Under the pieces are notes generated by a model, which did no database searches, was not told the DNA's origin, and worked only from the letters and a program-made list of their open reading frames with translations. Position numbers and translations under genes: made by a program. A DNA stretch of 64,000 nt from Anaerolineae bacterium (GTDB taxonomy: Bacteria; Chloroflexota; Anaerolineae; Promineifilales; Promineifilaceae): the NCBI GenBank assembly GCA_030425205.1, contig JAUIAP010000017.1, positions 62,001-126,000 on the forward strand, written 5' to 3'. Within the stretch, counting starts at the first letter, position 1; each line of letters starts with the position of its first letter. Shown piece after piece: positions 49,040 to 58,449 of the stretch.

Positions 49040-52033
49040 CTACACTTCACTTACTCGTATTTGTGATCCTTGTACGCTTTTGATGACCTCAATCTTGACT
49101 GGAAACGCATCACGCAACTCTTCGACATGGGTAATGACGAGAATGCAGGCGAAATCTTGCTCGATGGTCTTGATTGCCTCGATCAAACGTTGGCGACCGC
49201 TGGGGTCTTGGCTGCCAAACCCTTCGTCAATGACGAGCGTTTGCAGACGTGCGCCAGACCGTTTGGCCAAAATTTTGGAGAGTGCCAAACGGATGGCAAA
49301 GTTGATGCGGAACTGTTCGCCGCCACTGTAATTTTCATAGGGTCGCTCACCGCTGCCATCGAGAATGCGAATGTCAAGCGTTTCGCGCAGGGCATCGCTG
49401 GTTTTGAGCTGGCGTTGTGTCTCAAAGGCGACACGCATCACGCCATCGGTCAAGCGGTCAAGCAGTTCGTTTGCGCTATCCTCGATTTCGGGCAGCGCGC
49501 GTTCGATCAACAACGCCTGAATGCCATCACGTCCACACGCCTTTTCGAGCATTTTTAGCTGTTGGATTTCCAATGTCAGCTCTTCGCGCTGTCCCATCAA
49601 CGTTTTGCGGCGTTCGCGCTGTTGTTCCAAAATGGTGACGCGCTGCTGAGACACGCCGACTTTGCGATTGGCTTCATTTTGGTCGCGGCGCATCTGGAAA
49701 ACGGTATCTTCGACGGGGCGCAAATCTTTGGCTTCTTCGCGGAAGGCAATCAGTTGTGCGCGGGCATCTTCCAACTCTTGGCGCATTTCGGCCGAACTGA
49801 GCTCTTGACCCGCAATTTGATTTTCTAAATCGGCAATCGTGTCGGTTAGGGGTTTGACGGCCGCTTCGGCCGCTTCCAGTTCGCGCTTTTTCGCCACAAC
49901 ATCACGCAGACTATCTCGCAACTGGCGCGTCGATTGGTGATGGGCAGGGTCATAGGCGAGATCGGCCGATTCTTTCTGTAAAGCTGCCAACGCCGAGCGT
50001 GCCTCTGCTTCAAAATTCTGCTTGTCTAGCGAATCCGTCACCGCCGCTAGCGCGCTTTCCCCATCCGCGTCCCATGCGGCAACAGCCTTATCGATCTCGT
50101 CCAGTCGAGTTTCCAAGCGTGAGACGCTCTGATCAAGCTCGCGCAACCGCTTATCGACGGCGGGCTTCTCTTTGATGAGTGGTTCCAACTCGGCCAAGAT
50201 TTTCTGTTGTGACTGTTCGGCTGCATCATCAGAGAGCTGTTTTTGCAATGCCGCCAACTGTTCCGCCCCACCGCTTTCTTGCCACGCTGTCTGACCACGC
50301 GCAATCTCAGCTAGGCGCGCCTCGATCTGATTGACGCGCTTGCTTTCTTGGGCAACCTCTTTTTCGAGCTTTTCACCATTCGCAACGGCCGTCTCCAGCC
50401 TGCGAATTTCAGGCTGCATTTCAGCGATAATGCGCTTGTTGTTGCGCCAGTCGTCTGCATAGGGCGCACCTTCATTTTTCGTTTCGGCGATTACCTGCTC
50501 AAGATGTTCACCCGTCAGGGGACGACCACAAAACGGGCATTCGCCCCCCTCTACCGATTCGACCTTTTTGATGCGCTCGTGGTATTTGTCAACTTGCGCT
50601 CTGAGACGAGGCTGCTCCACCGTCAACAAAAAGCGGTGGCGGGTTTGCAGATCGACAAGCGCAGTGCGCTGTGTGTCGAGCTGTTCAATCTCTTTTTCGA
50701 GTCGTTCGATCACGACGTTGGCAGCGGCGAGTTCTGTTTCTAGCTTGGTCTTTTCCTTCTGGGTGTCGGCGATCTGTGCCGCTTGTTTGGTGAGTTGATC
50801 GGCTTGCTGTTGCTGCAAACGGCGTTCAGAGAGGAGGGCTTGCAGTTGCTCGCGGGCGGCTTGATAGGTTGCGGTTTGCTCGGTCAATTCGGCCGATTGT
50901 TTCCCCAACGTCTGCGCCTCTTCACGCCGATCTGCCAAGCGCGTCCCCAACGCATCACGCTCATCTCGCATCGTCGCCACCCGCTGCTGCTGACTCGTCA
51001 ATTCAGATTTGCGCTGTGTCAAACGGCTGCGCTCTCGTTCAATCGCCAGCTCGTGGGGGCGCATCGCCTGTTGGATGCGGTTAAATTCGTCTGCTAACTT
51101 TTGCAGTGCGTCAAGTTCGGCCGAAACCGCTTCAAATTGGGCAAAGCGCGCCAGAATATCAGCACCTTGATCGATCAAGGCTTGAAATTGTGCGCGTTCT
51201 GTCTCGCGTAGTTGCAATGTCTGACGCAAATCGGTGAGGCGTTTCTCCTCGCGTGTCACCTGCTGCTCTCGCCGTTCGACCTCTTTCTCCTGACTCGTGG
51301 CGTTATCTGCCGCACGACGTAGCTGGTTTAAGAGGAGCGTCTGTGTCTCAAGTTGGGCAGAGATGCGCTTGAGCGTCGCTTCAAGTTCAGAAAGGCGCGC
51401 CGTGCGTTCTCCCGCTTCGAGCAGTTCCGTGTCGATATCTTGCACACGCGCATCAAGGAGGGCGAGTTCATTTTCGGCCGATTTGCGCTTTTCCGTCGCC
51501 CTTTCTTTGTAGACATCCCATTTGTTGACCCCTAACAGCTCCGCCAGTAGCTCTTTGCGCTGTCCCGCCGTCTTGGTCGTAAATTCATCCGCCTTCCCTT
51601 GCAGAAAGAAGCTGACGTTTACAAAGGTGTCATACCCCATGCCGAGCGTGTTTTCGATTGCGGCCTGCGTTTCGCGGATTTTCGTTTCAGTGAGGGATGT
51701 CCAGTTTTCGCCGTCGCGTTGCAGTTGGAACTCCAACACCATGCGCCCACCCGCTTTCTTGCGACGAATGACGCGATAGGTTGCACCCTCCAACGAAAAG
51801 ACAAATTGGACTTCGGCGCGTTCCCCATTGCGTGCGGCGACCCGGTTGACGATGTCGTCATCACTGCGCGTGCGTGAGCGATTAAACAACGCCCACGTGA
51901 TCGCTTCCAAGAGCGATGACTTGCCAGCACCATTTTGCCCCGCAATACAGGCCAAATCTATCACACTCAGATCGAGCGTCTGTTTGGTGCGATAAGACAA
52001 AAAGTTCGTCACTTCCAGCGAAATAGGGATCAT
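49040..52033 (-). CDS. sbcC: exonuclease SbcC (Rad50-type ATPase)
   Basis: SMC-like ATPase that with SbcD opens hairpins and protein-blocked DNA ends. The 997-aa product has Walker A IAGQNGAGKSSLLEA (about residues 30-44), long coiled coils rich in Glu/Gln/Arg (about 180-480 and 510-860), a zinc hook CPFCGRPL (about 497-504), signature NYSGGEQFRINFAIRLALS (about 895-913) and Walker B LQTLVIDEGFGSQD. SbcD, normally adjacent upstream, is missing from the window. TACAAT lies 9 nt before the ATG with no Shine-Dalgarno, and a GATC-rich tandem repeat covers the promoter region. Confidence 0.92.
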   Translation of the reverse strand: MIPISLEVTNFLSYRTKQTLDLSVIDLACIAGQNGAGKSSLLEAITWALFNRSRTRSDDDIVNRVAARNGERAEVQFVFSLEGATYRVIRRKKAGGRMVLEFQLQRDGENWTSLTETKIRETQAAIENTLGMGYDTFVNVSFFLQGKADEFTTKTAGQRKELLAELLGVNKWDVYKERATEKRKSAENELALLDARVQDIDTELLEAGERTARLSELEATLKRISAQLETQTLLLNQLRRAADNATSQEKEVERREQQVTREEKRLTDLRQTLQLRETERAQFQALIDQGADILARFAQFEAVSAELDALQKLADEFNRIQQAMRPHELAIERERSRLTQRKSELTSQQQRVATMRDERDALGTRLADRREEAQTLGKQSAELTEQTATYQAAREQLQALLSERRLQQQQADQLTKQAAQIADTQKEKTKLETELAAANVVIERLEKEIEQLDTQRTALVDLQTRHRFLLTVEQPRLRAQVDKYHERIKKVESVEGGECPFCGRPLTGEHLEQVIAETKNEGAPYADDWRNNKRIIAEMQPEIRRLETAVANGEKLEKEVAQESKRVNQIEARLAEIARGQTAWQESGGAEQLAALQKQLSDDAAEQSQQKILAELEPLIKEKPAVDKRLRELDQSVSRLETRLDEIDKAVAAWDADGESALAAVTDSLDKQNFEAEARSALAALQKESADLAYDPAHHQSTRQLRDSLRDVVAKKRELEAAEAAVKPLTDTIADLENQIAGQELSSAEMRQELEDARAQLIAFREEAKDLRPVEDTVFQMRRDQNEANRKVGVSQQRVTILEQQRERRKTLMGQREELTLEIQQLKMLEKACGRDGIQALLIERALPEIEDSANELLDRLTDGVMRVAFETQRQLKTSDALRETLDIRILDGSGERPYENYSGGEQFRINFAIRLALSKILAKRSGARLQTLVIDEGFGSQDPSGRQRLIEAIKTIEQDFACILVITHVEELRDAFPVKIEVIKSVQGSQIRVSEV

Positions 52034-52152
52034 GTCGCGCCGATTGTAACGAACGCCAGATCACGATCATAGTTGACCTAGCGTGATCCAGTTTGATCCG
52101 TATCGTGGATCAGTGGGGGAGATTGATCCGCATGGTGGATCAAATTGGGGGT
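52028..52152. repeat. GATC cluster with 30-bp tandem hairpin repeat upstream of sbcC
   Basis: Eight GATC sites start at 52028, 52059, 52065, 52085, 52095, 52108, 52125 and 52138. Units 52093-52122 and 52123-52152 are tandem 30-bp repeats, each with TTGATCC..GGATCA forming a small hairpin, each followed by a G run. Confidence 0.75.
52043..52048 (-). promoter_or_regulatory. -10 box TACAAT of sbcC
   Basis: Minus-strand TACAAT ends 9 nt before the sbcC ATG at 52033, implying a very short or absent leader. It lies inside the GATC cluster. Confidence 0.5.
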
Positions 52153-52174
52153 TTTTGAGGAAAAATGGGGGAAA

Positions 52175-52289
52175 GTAGAGTGTAGAAAGTGAAGAGTGAA
52201 GAGTGGAGAGTGGAGGGTGAAGACAAAAAAAGTGCAGCTTGGCTGCACTTCTTCTACTTATCACTCTCCACTAACCACTCTCCCCTCAT
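52175..52289. repeat. inverted heptamer arrays flanking a terminator
   Basis: Seven heptamers on the left (GTAGAGT, GTAGAAA, GTGAAGA x2, GTGGAGA, GTGGAGG, GTGAAGA; 52175-52223). About four inverted ones lie on the right (CACTCTC, CACTAAC, CACTCTC, CCCTCAT; 52262-52289). The terminator of the TPR gene lies between. Confidence 0.75.
52224..52250 (-). terminator. Rho-independent terminator of the TPR gene
   Basis: AAGTGCAGC and GCTGCACTT pair around TTG; the minus-strand reading ends in seven T residues. Confidence 0.88.
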
Positions 52290-52300
52290 AACCCACAAAC

Positions 52301-53473
52301 TTACTTCGACGCAGTAGCAAGTGCCTCATCAATCGCTTCGGCGTGATTGTGGAGGATTGGATCGGCCGTTCCTAAACGCAACGCCTCATCACTATATTTT
52401 TTCGCTTCGGCAAAGTCGCCATTTTGATACAATGCCCATGCCAGCGCGTCTGCCGCATAGACAGTATGGCGCACCGCATAGACGGCACGTGCCAGTTCGA
52501 TGGTGGCGGCAAGATCGTCGCCGTGTTCAGCGTCGAACAGGACGAGTTCAAGCTCGACATCCATGCCATTCGATTGATTGACGGCCTGAATGACGCGCAC
52601 GAGTTCATAGCTTTTTTCGGCCGATTGCATATCCCCGCTACTTGTATAGGCATCGCCTAACCTCCACGCAAAACTTGGCATGGGGAAGCGATCCACGAGC
52701 GGTTCGTAAATCTCGATCGCCGTCTGATAATCACCTGCATCAATTGCGGCACGGGCTAATCCATCAAGTGCGTACACATAATCCTCACGAATTTGTAGGG
52801 CTTGATTGTAGGTTAAGATCGCCGTTTCGCGGTCGCCATAGCGCAAGTGTAGGTCACCAAGCTGAACGAGTGACCAGAGCATCTCTTCACGCCCGATCAC
52901 GCCCGCGTCAACGGCCGCTTCCATTGCCGCAATTGCACCGTCCGTATCTCCATGCAGTTCGCGCAAATAAGAGATGCGGCTGTATGAATTGAGATCAGGA
53001 CGGATGCTCGCCATTTTATCCACGCTGGCGATTGCCTCTGTGTAGTTGCCGAGTTCGACATGGGCATCGGTGATGATGCCGAGCGCGGCTGCGCTGTAAG
53101 CGTTTTGTGCAAATGCTTTTTCGCCCCATTCGAGTGCGTTCACAAAGTCATGTCGCGCAGCAGCGAGAATACCTTGCCCGATCAGTGCGTCGTTGTGGTT
53201 AGGGTCGAGTTCGATGGCGCGGTTGAGGGTATTTTCGGCCGAAACATAAAATGCTGGATCGCCCGTTTCGCGCGCCCGTTGCAGATAGAGCAGTCCGAGA
53301 CGTGTGTGAGCATCGGCCGATTCGGGATCACTGGCAATCCAATCCTGCAACCCCGCGACCGTCGTGTTGTCGAGCACGCGGGTCGCGGTTTCAGTTGTTT
53401 GTGATGTCCGTTTTGCAACTTGCCAGCCGACCAATCCGACCGCAATGGCTAATAATATCAATACTCGTCTCAT
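52301..53473 (-). CDS. membrane-anchored TPR-repeat protein
   Basis: 390 aa. An N-terminal signal-anchor (RRVLILLAIAVGLVGWQVA) is followed by about eight tetratricopeptide repeats: ADAHTRLGLLYLQRA, NDALIGQGILAAARHDF, AAALGIITDAHVELGNYTEA, ETAILTYNQALQIREDYVYA and others up to ADALAWALYQNGDFAEAKKY. TPR arrays mediate protein contacts; nothing shows the partner. Location outside the membrane is likely. Monocistronic with its own terminator; the upstream spacer holds a heptamer array. Confidence 0.85.
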   Translation of the reverse strand: MRRVLILLAIAVGLVGWQVAKRTSQTTETATRVLDNTTVAGLQDWIASDPESADAHTRLGLLYLQRARETGDPAFYVSAENTLNRAIELDPNHNDALIGQGILAAARHDFVNALEWGEKAFAQNAYSAAALGIITDAHVELGNYTEAIASVDKMASIRPDLNSYSRISYLRELHGDTDGAIAAMEAAVDAGVIGREEMLWSLVQLGDLHLRYGDRETAILTYNQALQIREDYVYALDGLARAAIDAGDYQTAIEIYEPLVDRFPMPSFAWRLGDAYTSSGDMQSAEKSYELVRVIQAVNQSNGMDVELELVLFDAEHGDDLAATIELARAVYAVRHTVYAADALAWALYQNGDFAEAKKYSDEALRLGTADPILHNHAEAIDEALATASK

Positions 53474-53587
53474 AATCTTTCGTCCTATCGTGTACAGACT
53501 GGAAGGGAAAGCTTTCAGCGTTACACAAATCTCAATGTTCAGGGAGGCTGCTCAAATGCTAAGAAACTGGGTCTTTGGAAAGCAGCA

Positions 53588-53645
53588 CGTATTGCGTGTT
53601 GCGTAACTGGCGGTCATTACGCAATACGCAATACGCAATACGCAA
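53588..53645. repeat. inverted heptamer arrays (CGTATTG / TACGCAA)
   Basis: Left CGTATTG, CGTGTTG, CGTAACT (53588-53608); right TACGCAA x4 exact (53618-53645). The right units are the inverse of the left ones, so the locus can fold into one long hairpin with a short centre. Confidence 0.85.
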
Positions 53646-53715
53646 CCCCACAAAATCCACCAGTTAAAAAATTTGTCTGACTTGCAAGTTCATTTCTGCA
53701 CCACAAGCCTCATAC

Positions 53716-53752
53716 AAAAAAGAGGTAAACGCACCGCAGATGCGTCTACCTC
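53716..53752 (-). terminator. Rho-independent terminator of the DUF4331 gene
   Basis: GAGGTAAACGCA and TGCGTCTACCTC pair with one mismatch. On the minus strand the stem is followed by TTTTTT. Confidence 0.85.
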
Positions 53753-53760
53753 AACAGTCA

Positions 53761-53791
53761 GGAATGCGGTTCCAATGTGGTTCCGCATTCC
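53761..53791. repeat. second hairpin downstream of the DUF4331 gene
   Basis: GGAATGCGG and CCGCATTCC form a 9-bp stem with an inner CCA/TGG pair, lying between the stop codon and the terminator. Confidence 0.6.
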
Positions 53792-53800
53792 AAGTCTCTA

Positions 53801-55750
53801 CTATGGACTAAACGATGCACAGAGGAGTGTTCCACCTGTGTTGACGATTCCAACGCCGCTACCGTTTCCACTTGTTAGTGAATTCAGGTCGGTCGATGTG
53901 CGCCATGATTTGTAGCCGTTGCCGTTGAAGACCTTGATTTGCGTCATCACATTTGCATCACCTGAGCAGTCAGGCATGTCGAACAAGACAACATCGAAGT
54001 CACCTGTGCCAATATCGGCACGCTGTACGTCAACGATGAACTGTGTGCCACCGTCGTCGGTTGCTTCAAAGGTCACATAGCCACGATCTGCGCCGGCTGC
54101 ATTCTGCAAGCGTGCGCTCACTTTCTGACCAGCAGGTGCGCTGCCGCCGCCACCATTACCACCGTTGCCGGGTTGGGGTGCTGCGGGTGCAGTTCCGGGA
54201 TTCTGGTGCACATGCTCTTGACCAGAGTGGGCAAGCGCAAGGTATGGGAAGCTATTGCTGAATGGCTTGTCGTTTGCGTCAAGGCCATCATCCAATACGT
54301 TGATGAATGCCGGGTTGAAGGTGAAGCTTGCATCGCGGTCATCGAGGACTTCGTATGCAGCACCAGCAACTGCTAAGAGTGAGATTTCAACCGTATCATC
54401 GATTAGGCGTCGGCCGTTTGGATAACCACATGCGTCGCCACCAAGTACACCGAGACGGCTTGGGGTGGGTGAACAGAGGTTGCCACTGACAGCGGTGTTA
54501 ATGCGAATCATTTCAGCAGGAACAACGTTGGCAGGTTGGTTGACGTTGAAGCCAGCAGGCAGTTCAACGGGCCCATCAGCTGTTACGATAGTGAACGGGT
54601 TGGCAAGTTTGAAACCTGTCAAGAAGATGTCGAAGATGTCGCCACGACCGCTACGAGCATTCGCAAGGTTAGCTGGGTCGCCAACGCGCTTATATTCGGT
54701 ATTACAGTCGTTGTTCGCATCGCCGGGCATTGGAACGCCATAGAGCGCACAGAGTAATGTACCAACTTCTGGATTTTCAACGCTTTCTTGCAAGAGACCA
54801 TACACGCCTAAGTCAGCAGAAGGTTTAATCGAGTTAAACGTATCTTTCAACCCCATTGGGATGACCACTTCGTTAACGAGGGGCATACCGAGACGTGAAA
54901 CTTGGACAGGTGCGCCATTGGCTTCAAAAACACCCATGCCAGTACGACGGCTACCAGCCCAGACACCGAGAACGGTCTCTTCGCCGCGCGTCAGACGGTT
55001 GATTGGAATTTCAAGTGCAAGCGTGTGAACGTTCATGCCAGAGAGTGAATCAACTGGCGTGTTGTTGCCCGTGCCATATCCGACAGGTGCAGCTTGTCCA
55101 CGTAACGTCAAGAGGTCAAATACCTGCAAGTCTACCCAAAACGGATCGTCTGCTGGTCCAGCATAGACGTTGATGCCGCCGGGTGCTGTGTAGGTTGCCT
55201 CATTGACCAACGCTTGATAGTTTGGCGTTGACTTGCTACCGATGTTGACGGGAGGTGCCATAACGCCAGTCAGCAAATTGGTTGAATTGCCGTTGCGCGT
55301 TTCGGTCAGCGTGTAACGTTGTGGGCGATTCCACGTTTGGTCGTGGATAGAGGTAATTGGCCCAGTGTTATATAGGAAGGTGTTGAGCGGGTCGCGTACC
55401 GTGGTGGTTGAACGCAACGTGTAGGTTACGTCTGCAACTGCGTCCCCGTTGTTGTCGACATAAATTTCATAAAGAACTTGGTCGTCGAATTCGTAGTAGT
55501 TAGGGCCACCTTCGGGATTCTCGAATGGAATCCAGTTAGCGATGAGGGCAATACGGTCGGTCTTGCCTTTTGGAATAAAGGCGTATGTATCGGTCGTATC
55601 GGCCGATTGGTCTTTTGAAATTAGCGGTGCTTCGCGGTGACTCGATGCACTGGTCAATGTCGTGTTCGACAAGCCAGCAACAGCAAACAACGCCATTGCA
55701 ACAGCTGCAATCATAAAGATAGCGATATTGCGTGGGGTGAATGTTTTCAT
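53801..55750 (-). CDS. exported DUF4331 family protein
   Basis: 649 aa. Signal peptide (IAIFMIAAVAMALFAVAGLSNTTLTSA) then the DUF4331 signature SSHREAPLISKDQSADTTDTYAFI. The family is widespread among exported proteins of unknown function, often annotated as beta-propeller-like. A Gly/Pro/Asn-rich linker (about residues 535-560) precedes a C-terminal beta domain with DMPDCSGDANVMTQIKVFNG. ATG 55750 has GGAGTAAA just upstream; a longer frame start is improbable. Only one TCGGCCGA occurs in these 2 kb, near the 5' end. Confidence 0.88.
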   Translation of the reverse strand: MKTFTPRNIAIFMIAAVAMALFAVAGLSNTTLTSASSHREAPLISKDQSADTTDTYAFIPKGKTDRIALIANWIPFENPEGGPNYYEFDDQVLYEIYVDNNGDAVADVTYTLRSTTTVRDPLNTFLYNTGPITSIHDQTWNRPQRYTLTETRNGNSTNLLTGVMAPPVNIGSKSTPNYQALVNEATYTAPGGINVYAGPADDPFWVDLQVFDLLTLRGQAAPVGYGTGNNTPVDSLSGMNVHTLALEIPINRLTRGEETVLGVWAGSRRTGMGVFEANGAPVQVSRLGMPLVNEVVIPMGLKDTFNSIKPSADLGVYGLLQESVENPEVGTLLCALYGVPMPGDANNDCNTEYKRVGDPANLANARSGRGDIFDIFLTGFKLANPFTIVTADGPVELPAGFNVNQPANVVPAEMIRINTAVSGNLCSPTPSRLGVLGGDACGYPNGRRLIDDTVEISLLAVAGAAYEVLDDRDASFTFNPAFINVLDDGLDANDKPFSNSFPYLALAHSGQEHVHQNPGTAPAAPQPGNGGNGGGGSAPAGQKVSARLQNAAGADRGYVTFEATDDGGTQFIVDVQRADIGTGDFDVVLFDMPDCSGDANVMTQIKVFNGNGYKSWRTSTDLNSLTSGNGSGVGIVNTGGTLLCASFSP

Positions 55751-56120
55751 TTTACTCCGTAGTTGTGCTAACTTGTGGATGGGTGCGCGAAACGAACAGC
55801 AATTTGCCAATTTCGATTGCCTTTTCACAATGCTAGCGGTTTAGTTTGTTTCTTTGAATTTTTCGAGGCTGGTATTTGTGCCTCTCACTGATGATTACGC
55901 GGTGTCGGGGGTGTTTGAATGTGTGGCAGAGGACATTCTTCGCCTAATTGGGTTGGATATACCGTTTTCTGTACCTATTTCGGCCTTATTCTTGTGATTT
56001 GTTGACAATATGCACCGTTTCTGTGAACGTGAACTGAGAGAAATTTTCAAATTGAATGCGCTATAATGGGCACAAAGAGAGCTTTTTAACAGTTTTGGAT
56101 GTGCAACACGAGGTTAAATC
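55751..56120. other. 370-bp divergent spacer between DUF4331 gene and xdhC
   Basis: No ORF or RNA gene seen. TATAAT at 56062-56067 could be the xdhC -10 (54 nt before the ATG). A TTGACA at 56002 is too far from it to be its -35. Confidence 0.4.
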
Positions 56121-57140
56121 ATGCGAGAGATCATTGAACAAGCAAATGCGTGGAATGCGGAGAATCGGCCGATTGCCCTTGCCACTGTCATCAAAACGTG
56201 GGGATCTGCGCCACGCAAGGTCGGCGCAAAGATGATTGTGAGCGATGACAATGCGATGGCCGGATCGGTCAGCGGGGGCTGTGTCGAAGGAGCGGTCGTT
56301 GAAGCGGCGCAAAATGCTCTAGCAGCAGGTCGTCCGCAACTACTCGAATTTGGCGTGGCCGATGAAACAGCATGGACGGTCGGTTTAGCGTGTGGTGGGA
56401 TGATCGATGTGTTTGTCCAACCATTTGACGCACAAATTCAGGCGACGGTCAGCGAATGGATTGCAAAGGAACAGGCAGGGGCGGTTGTGACGGTGGTGCG
56501 GGGATCGGCCGATTTAATCGGTAAACAAGCGGTTCTGATCGACGGCGACCTCTTCCATTCAATTGATCCACACCTCGATGCAGCGATTGGCATCGTCGCA
56601 CAAGAGGCTTTTCAAAGCCGCAATTCACAGCGCAGAACCTTATCAGATGAAAAGACGGAGCTATTTATTGATGTGATCATGCCCTCCCCTACCCTGATCA
56701 TCGTCGGCGGCGTGCATATCGCGCAAGCGTTGATCGAAATCGGGCAGGTCGTCGGCTTCCGCTCGGTCGTGATCGACCCACGCCGCGCCTTTGGCAGCAG
56801 TGAACGCTTCCCCGATGTGCCGCTGCATCAGGAGTGGCCGCGTAAAGCGTTTGAGCATGTGGCTATCAATGCGTCGTCGGCCGTCGTCCTGCTCACCCAC
56901 GATCCAAAGATCGACGACCAGGCGTTGGAGAAGGTGTTACCGTCGTCCGCCTTCTATATTGGGGCCTTGGGAAGCAGCAAGACGGCTGCGAAGCGGATAA
57001 AGAGATTAGAAGAAGCGGGGTATTCTGCGAAACAGATCGGCCGAATTCATGGCCCGATCGGTCTCGACATCAACGCTAAAACGCCTGAAGAGATTGCGCT
57101 GGCAGTGATGGGAGAGATTATTGCAGCATATCGCGGCTGA
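56121..57140 (+). CDS. XdhC/CoxF family molybdenum-cofactor maturation protein
   Basis: XdhC-type proteins bind molybdenum cofactor, promote its sulfuration and insert it into xanthine dehydrogenase or CO-dehydrogenase-like enzymes. The 339-aa product has the N-terminal XdhC/CoxI domain (TVIKTWGSAPRKVGAKMIV, SVSGGCVEGAVVEAA, VGLACGGMIDVFVQP) and a C-terminal Rossmann domain (LIIVGGVHIAQALIEIG at about 193-209, IGALGSSKTAAKR). No molybdoenzyme subunit lies nearby, so its client is elsewhere. GAGGTT precedes the ATG. A hairpin follows at 57148. Confidence 0.9.
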   Translation: MREIIEQANAWNAENRPIALATVIKTWGSAPRKVGAKMIVSDDNAMAGSVSGGCVEGAVVEAAQNALAAGRPQLLEFGVADETAWTVGLACGGMIDVFVQPFDAQIQATVSEWIAKEQAGAVVTVVRGSADLIGKQAVLIDGDLFHSIDPHLDAAIGIVAQEAFQSRNSQRRTLSDEKTELFIDVIMPSPTLIIVGGVHIAQALIEIGQVVGFRSVVIDPRRAFGSSERFPDVPLHQEWPRKAFEHVAINASSAVVLLTHDPKIDDQALEKVLPSSAFYIGALGSSKTAAKRIKRLEEAGYSAKQIGRIHGPIGLDINAKTPEEIALAVMGEIIAAYRG

Positions 57141-57147
57141 GTTATTA

Positions 57148-57177
57148 TGGTGCGTGTTGACGTCTAAACACGCACCA
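57148..57177 (+). terminator. hairpin after xdhC
   Basis: TGGTGCGTGTT and AACACGCACCA pair perfectly (11 bp) around an 8-nt loop. No T run. Confidence 0.55.
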
Positions 57178-57357
57178 CCTATCACACATTGCCATTTACC
57201 CACCCCTCCGCTTCCCCATAAACACCACACAAAAGCATCTCTCCGTTCTTGACTGGCATCTGACGACCAACTATAATCGCCTAACGTTCAAAATTTCTTG
57301 AAAGTTATGAAAGTTCAGCGCAGAGCAATGATCTCTACGCCGAGGGAAACAAGGGTT

Positions 57358-58296
57358 ATGTTAGAAACCCGGATTCAAACAGGTTTAGATGCCGTCGAAG
57401 CGGCAATGCAAAATTCAATAAACAGCGACGTTGAGACGCTGCAAGATGCAAGTTTGCACATCATCAAATCGGGTGGCAAACGCATTCGACCGCGCATCTC
57501 CCTGCTGGCGTTTGTGCTGGCTGGTGGCGACGATATGGCGGACGTGGCGACGGCGGCGGCAGCTGTTGAGCTTGTCCACACTGCAACGCTCGTCCACGAT
57601 GACATCAATGACCACAGCGCCATGCGACGCGGCCAAGTTGCCGTCCATGCACGTTGGGGACGCACGTTTGCCCTGCTGACTGGCGATTACATGTTCGCCA
57701 AAGTGTATGCGATGATGGCGCCGCTTGGAACTGAGGCCAACAAAGTGATGGCAGATGCGGCCGTTACGTTGGTCGAAGGGGAGACGATTCAGGCAAAGGC
57801 GGCCAAAGCCGGCGTGATGGATCGAGAAACCTATAAGTTGGTGATTGAGCGCAAGACGGCGAGCTTGTTTATCGCATCGGCCGAACTTGGTGCAATTCTC
57901 GCTGGGGCGGATGAGAAAACGCGAGCATGTCTGCGCGAATACGGTCGCTATGTCGGTCTCACTTATCAAATCGTTGATGATATTCTCGACCTCGTCGGTG
58001 ACCCCGAAACGATGGGAAAACCGGCTGGTCTCGACCTCGCACAAAATCGCGGTGTCGCTATGACTGCTGTGAATGGCAATGGCAACAGCGCCGTTTTGGA
58101 AGCAGAGGCAGAAGAGGATGACCCCGTCGCCCGCATGATGCAGCAATTACGCGACTCAGGGGCAGTCGATGTTGCACGGATTGAAGCGGACAACATGGCG
58201 CAAAAGGCTCGCGAGGCGCTCTATCAGCTTCCTCGCTCAGAAGCACGTGACGAATTAGAATCGATTATTGATCTTATCCGCGACCGCGAAAGTTAA
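57358..58296 (+). CDS. polyprenyl diphosphate synthase (trans-isoprenyl)
   Basis: Chain elongation of isoprenoid diphosphates, probably for the menaquinone side chain. The 312-aa product has KSGGKRIRPRI (substrate-binding Lys/Arg, about residues 38-48), the first Asp-rich motif LVHDDINDHSAMRRG (about 79-93) and the second YQIVDDILDLVGD (about 202-214) followed by KPAGLDL. ATG 57358 is preferred on family length, with AAGGG upstream; ATG 57307 or 57328 are possible. Chain length cannot be read reliably. The terminator follows closely. menB is at the other end of the window. Confidence 0.9.
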   Translation: MLETRIQTGLDAVEAAMQNSINSDVETLQDASLHIIKSGGKRIRPRISLLAFVLAGGDDMADVATAAAAVELVHTATLVHDDINDHSAMRRGQVAVHARWGRTFALLTGDYMFAKVYAMMAPLGTEANKVMADAAVTLVEGETIQAKAAKAGVMDRETYKLVIERKTASLFIASAELGAILAGADEKTRACLREYGRYVGLTYQIVDDILDLVGDPETMGKPAGLDLAQNRGVAMTAVNGNGNSAVLEAEAEEDDPVARMMQQLRDSGAVDVARIEADNMAQKAREALYQLPRSEARDELESIIDLIRDRES

Positions 58297-58326
58297 TCTA
58301 TTGGCTGATTGCCACTGCACTACAAG

Positions 58327-58352
58327 AAGGACAGCAAATGCTGTCCTTTTTT
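58327..58352 (+). terminator. Rho-independent terminator after the polyprenyl synthase
   Basis: AAGGACAGC and GCTGTCCTT pair around AAAT and end in TTTTTT. Confidence 0.92.
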
Positions 58353-58449
58353 GATCTGATGGCATCCAGAAATGTGAAGATTGCATTTGGCAATCGTTAA
58401 CATTGTATTGACCTATCGCTCAATTGGAGAGGTAGGGTATCTTTGCCCC

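Noticed and set aside
56002-56067. TTGACA and TATAAT as a promoter pair for xdhC
   Set aside because: They are 54 nt apart, far beyond the usual 16-18 nt spacing. Only the TATAAT is a candidate.
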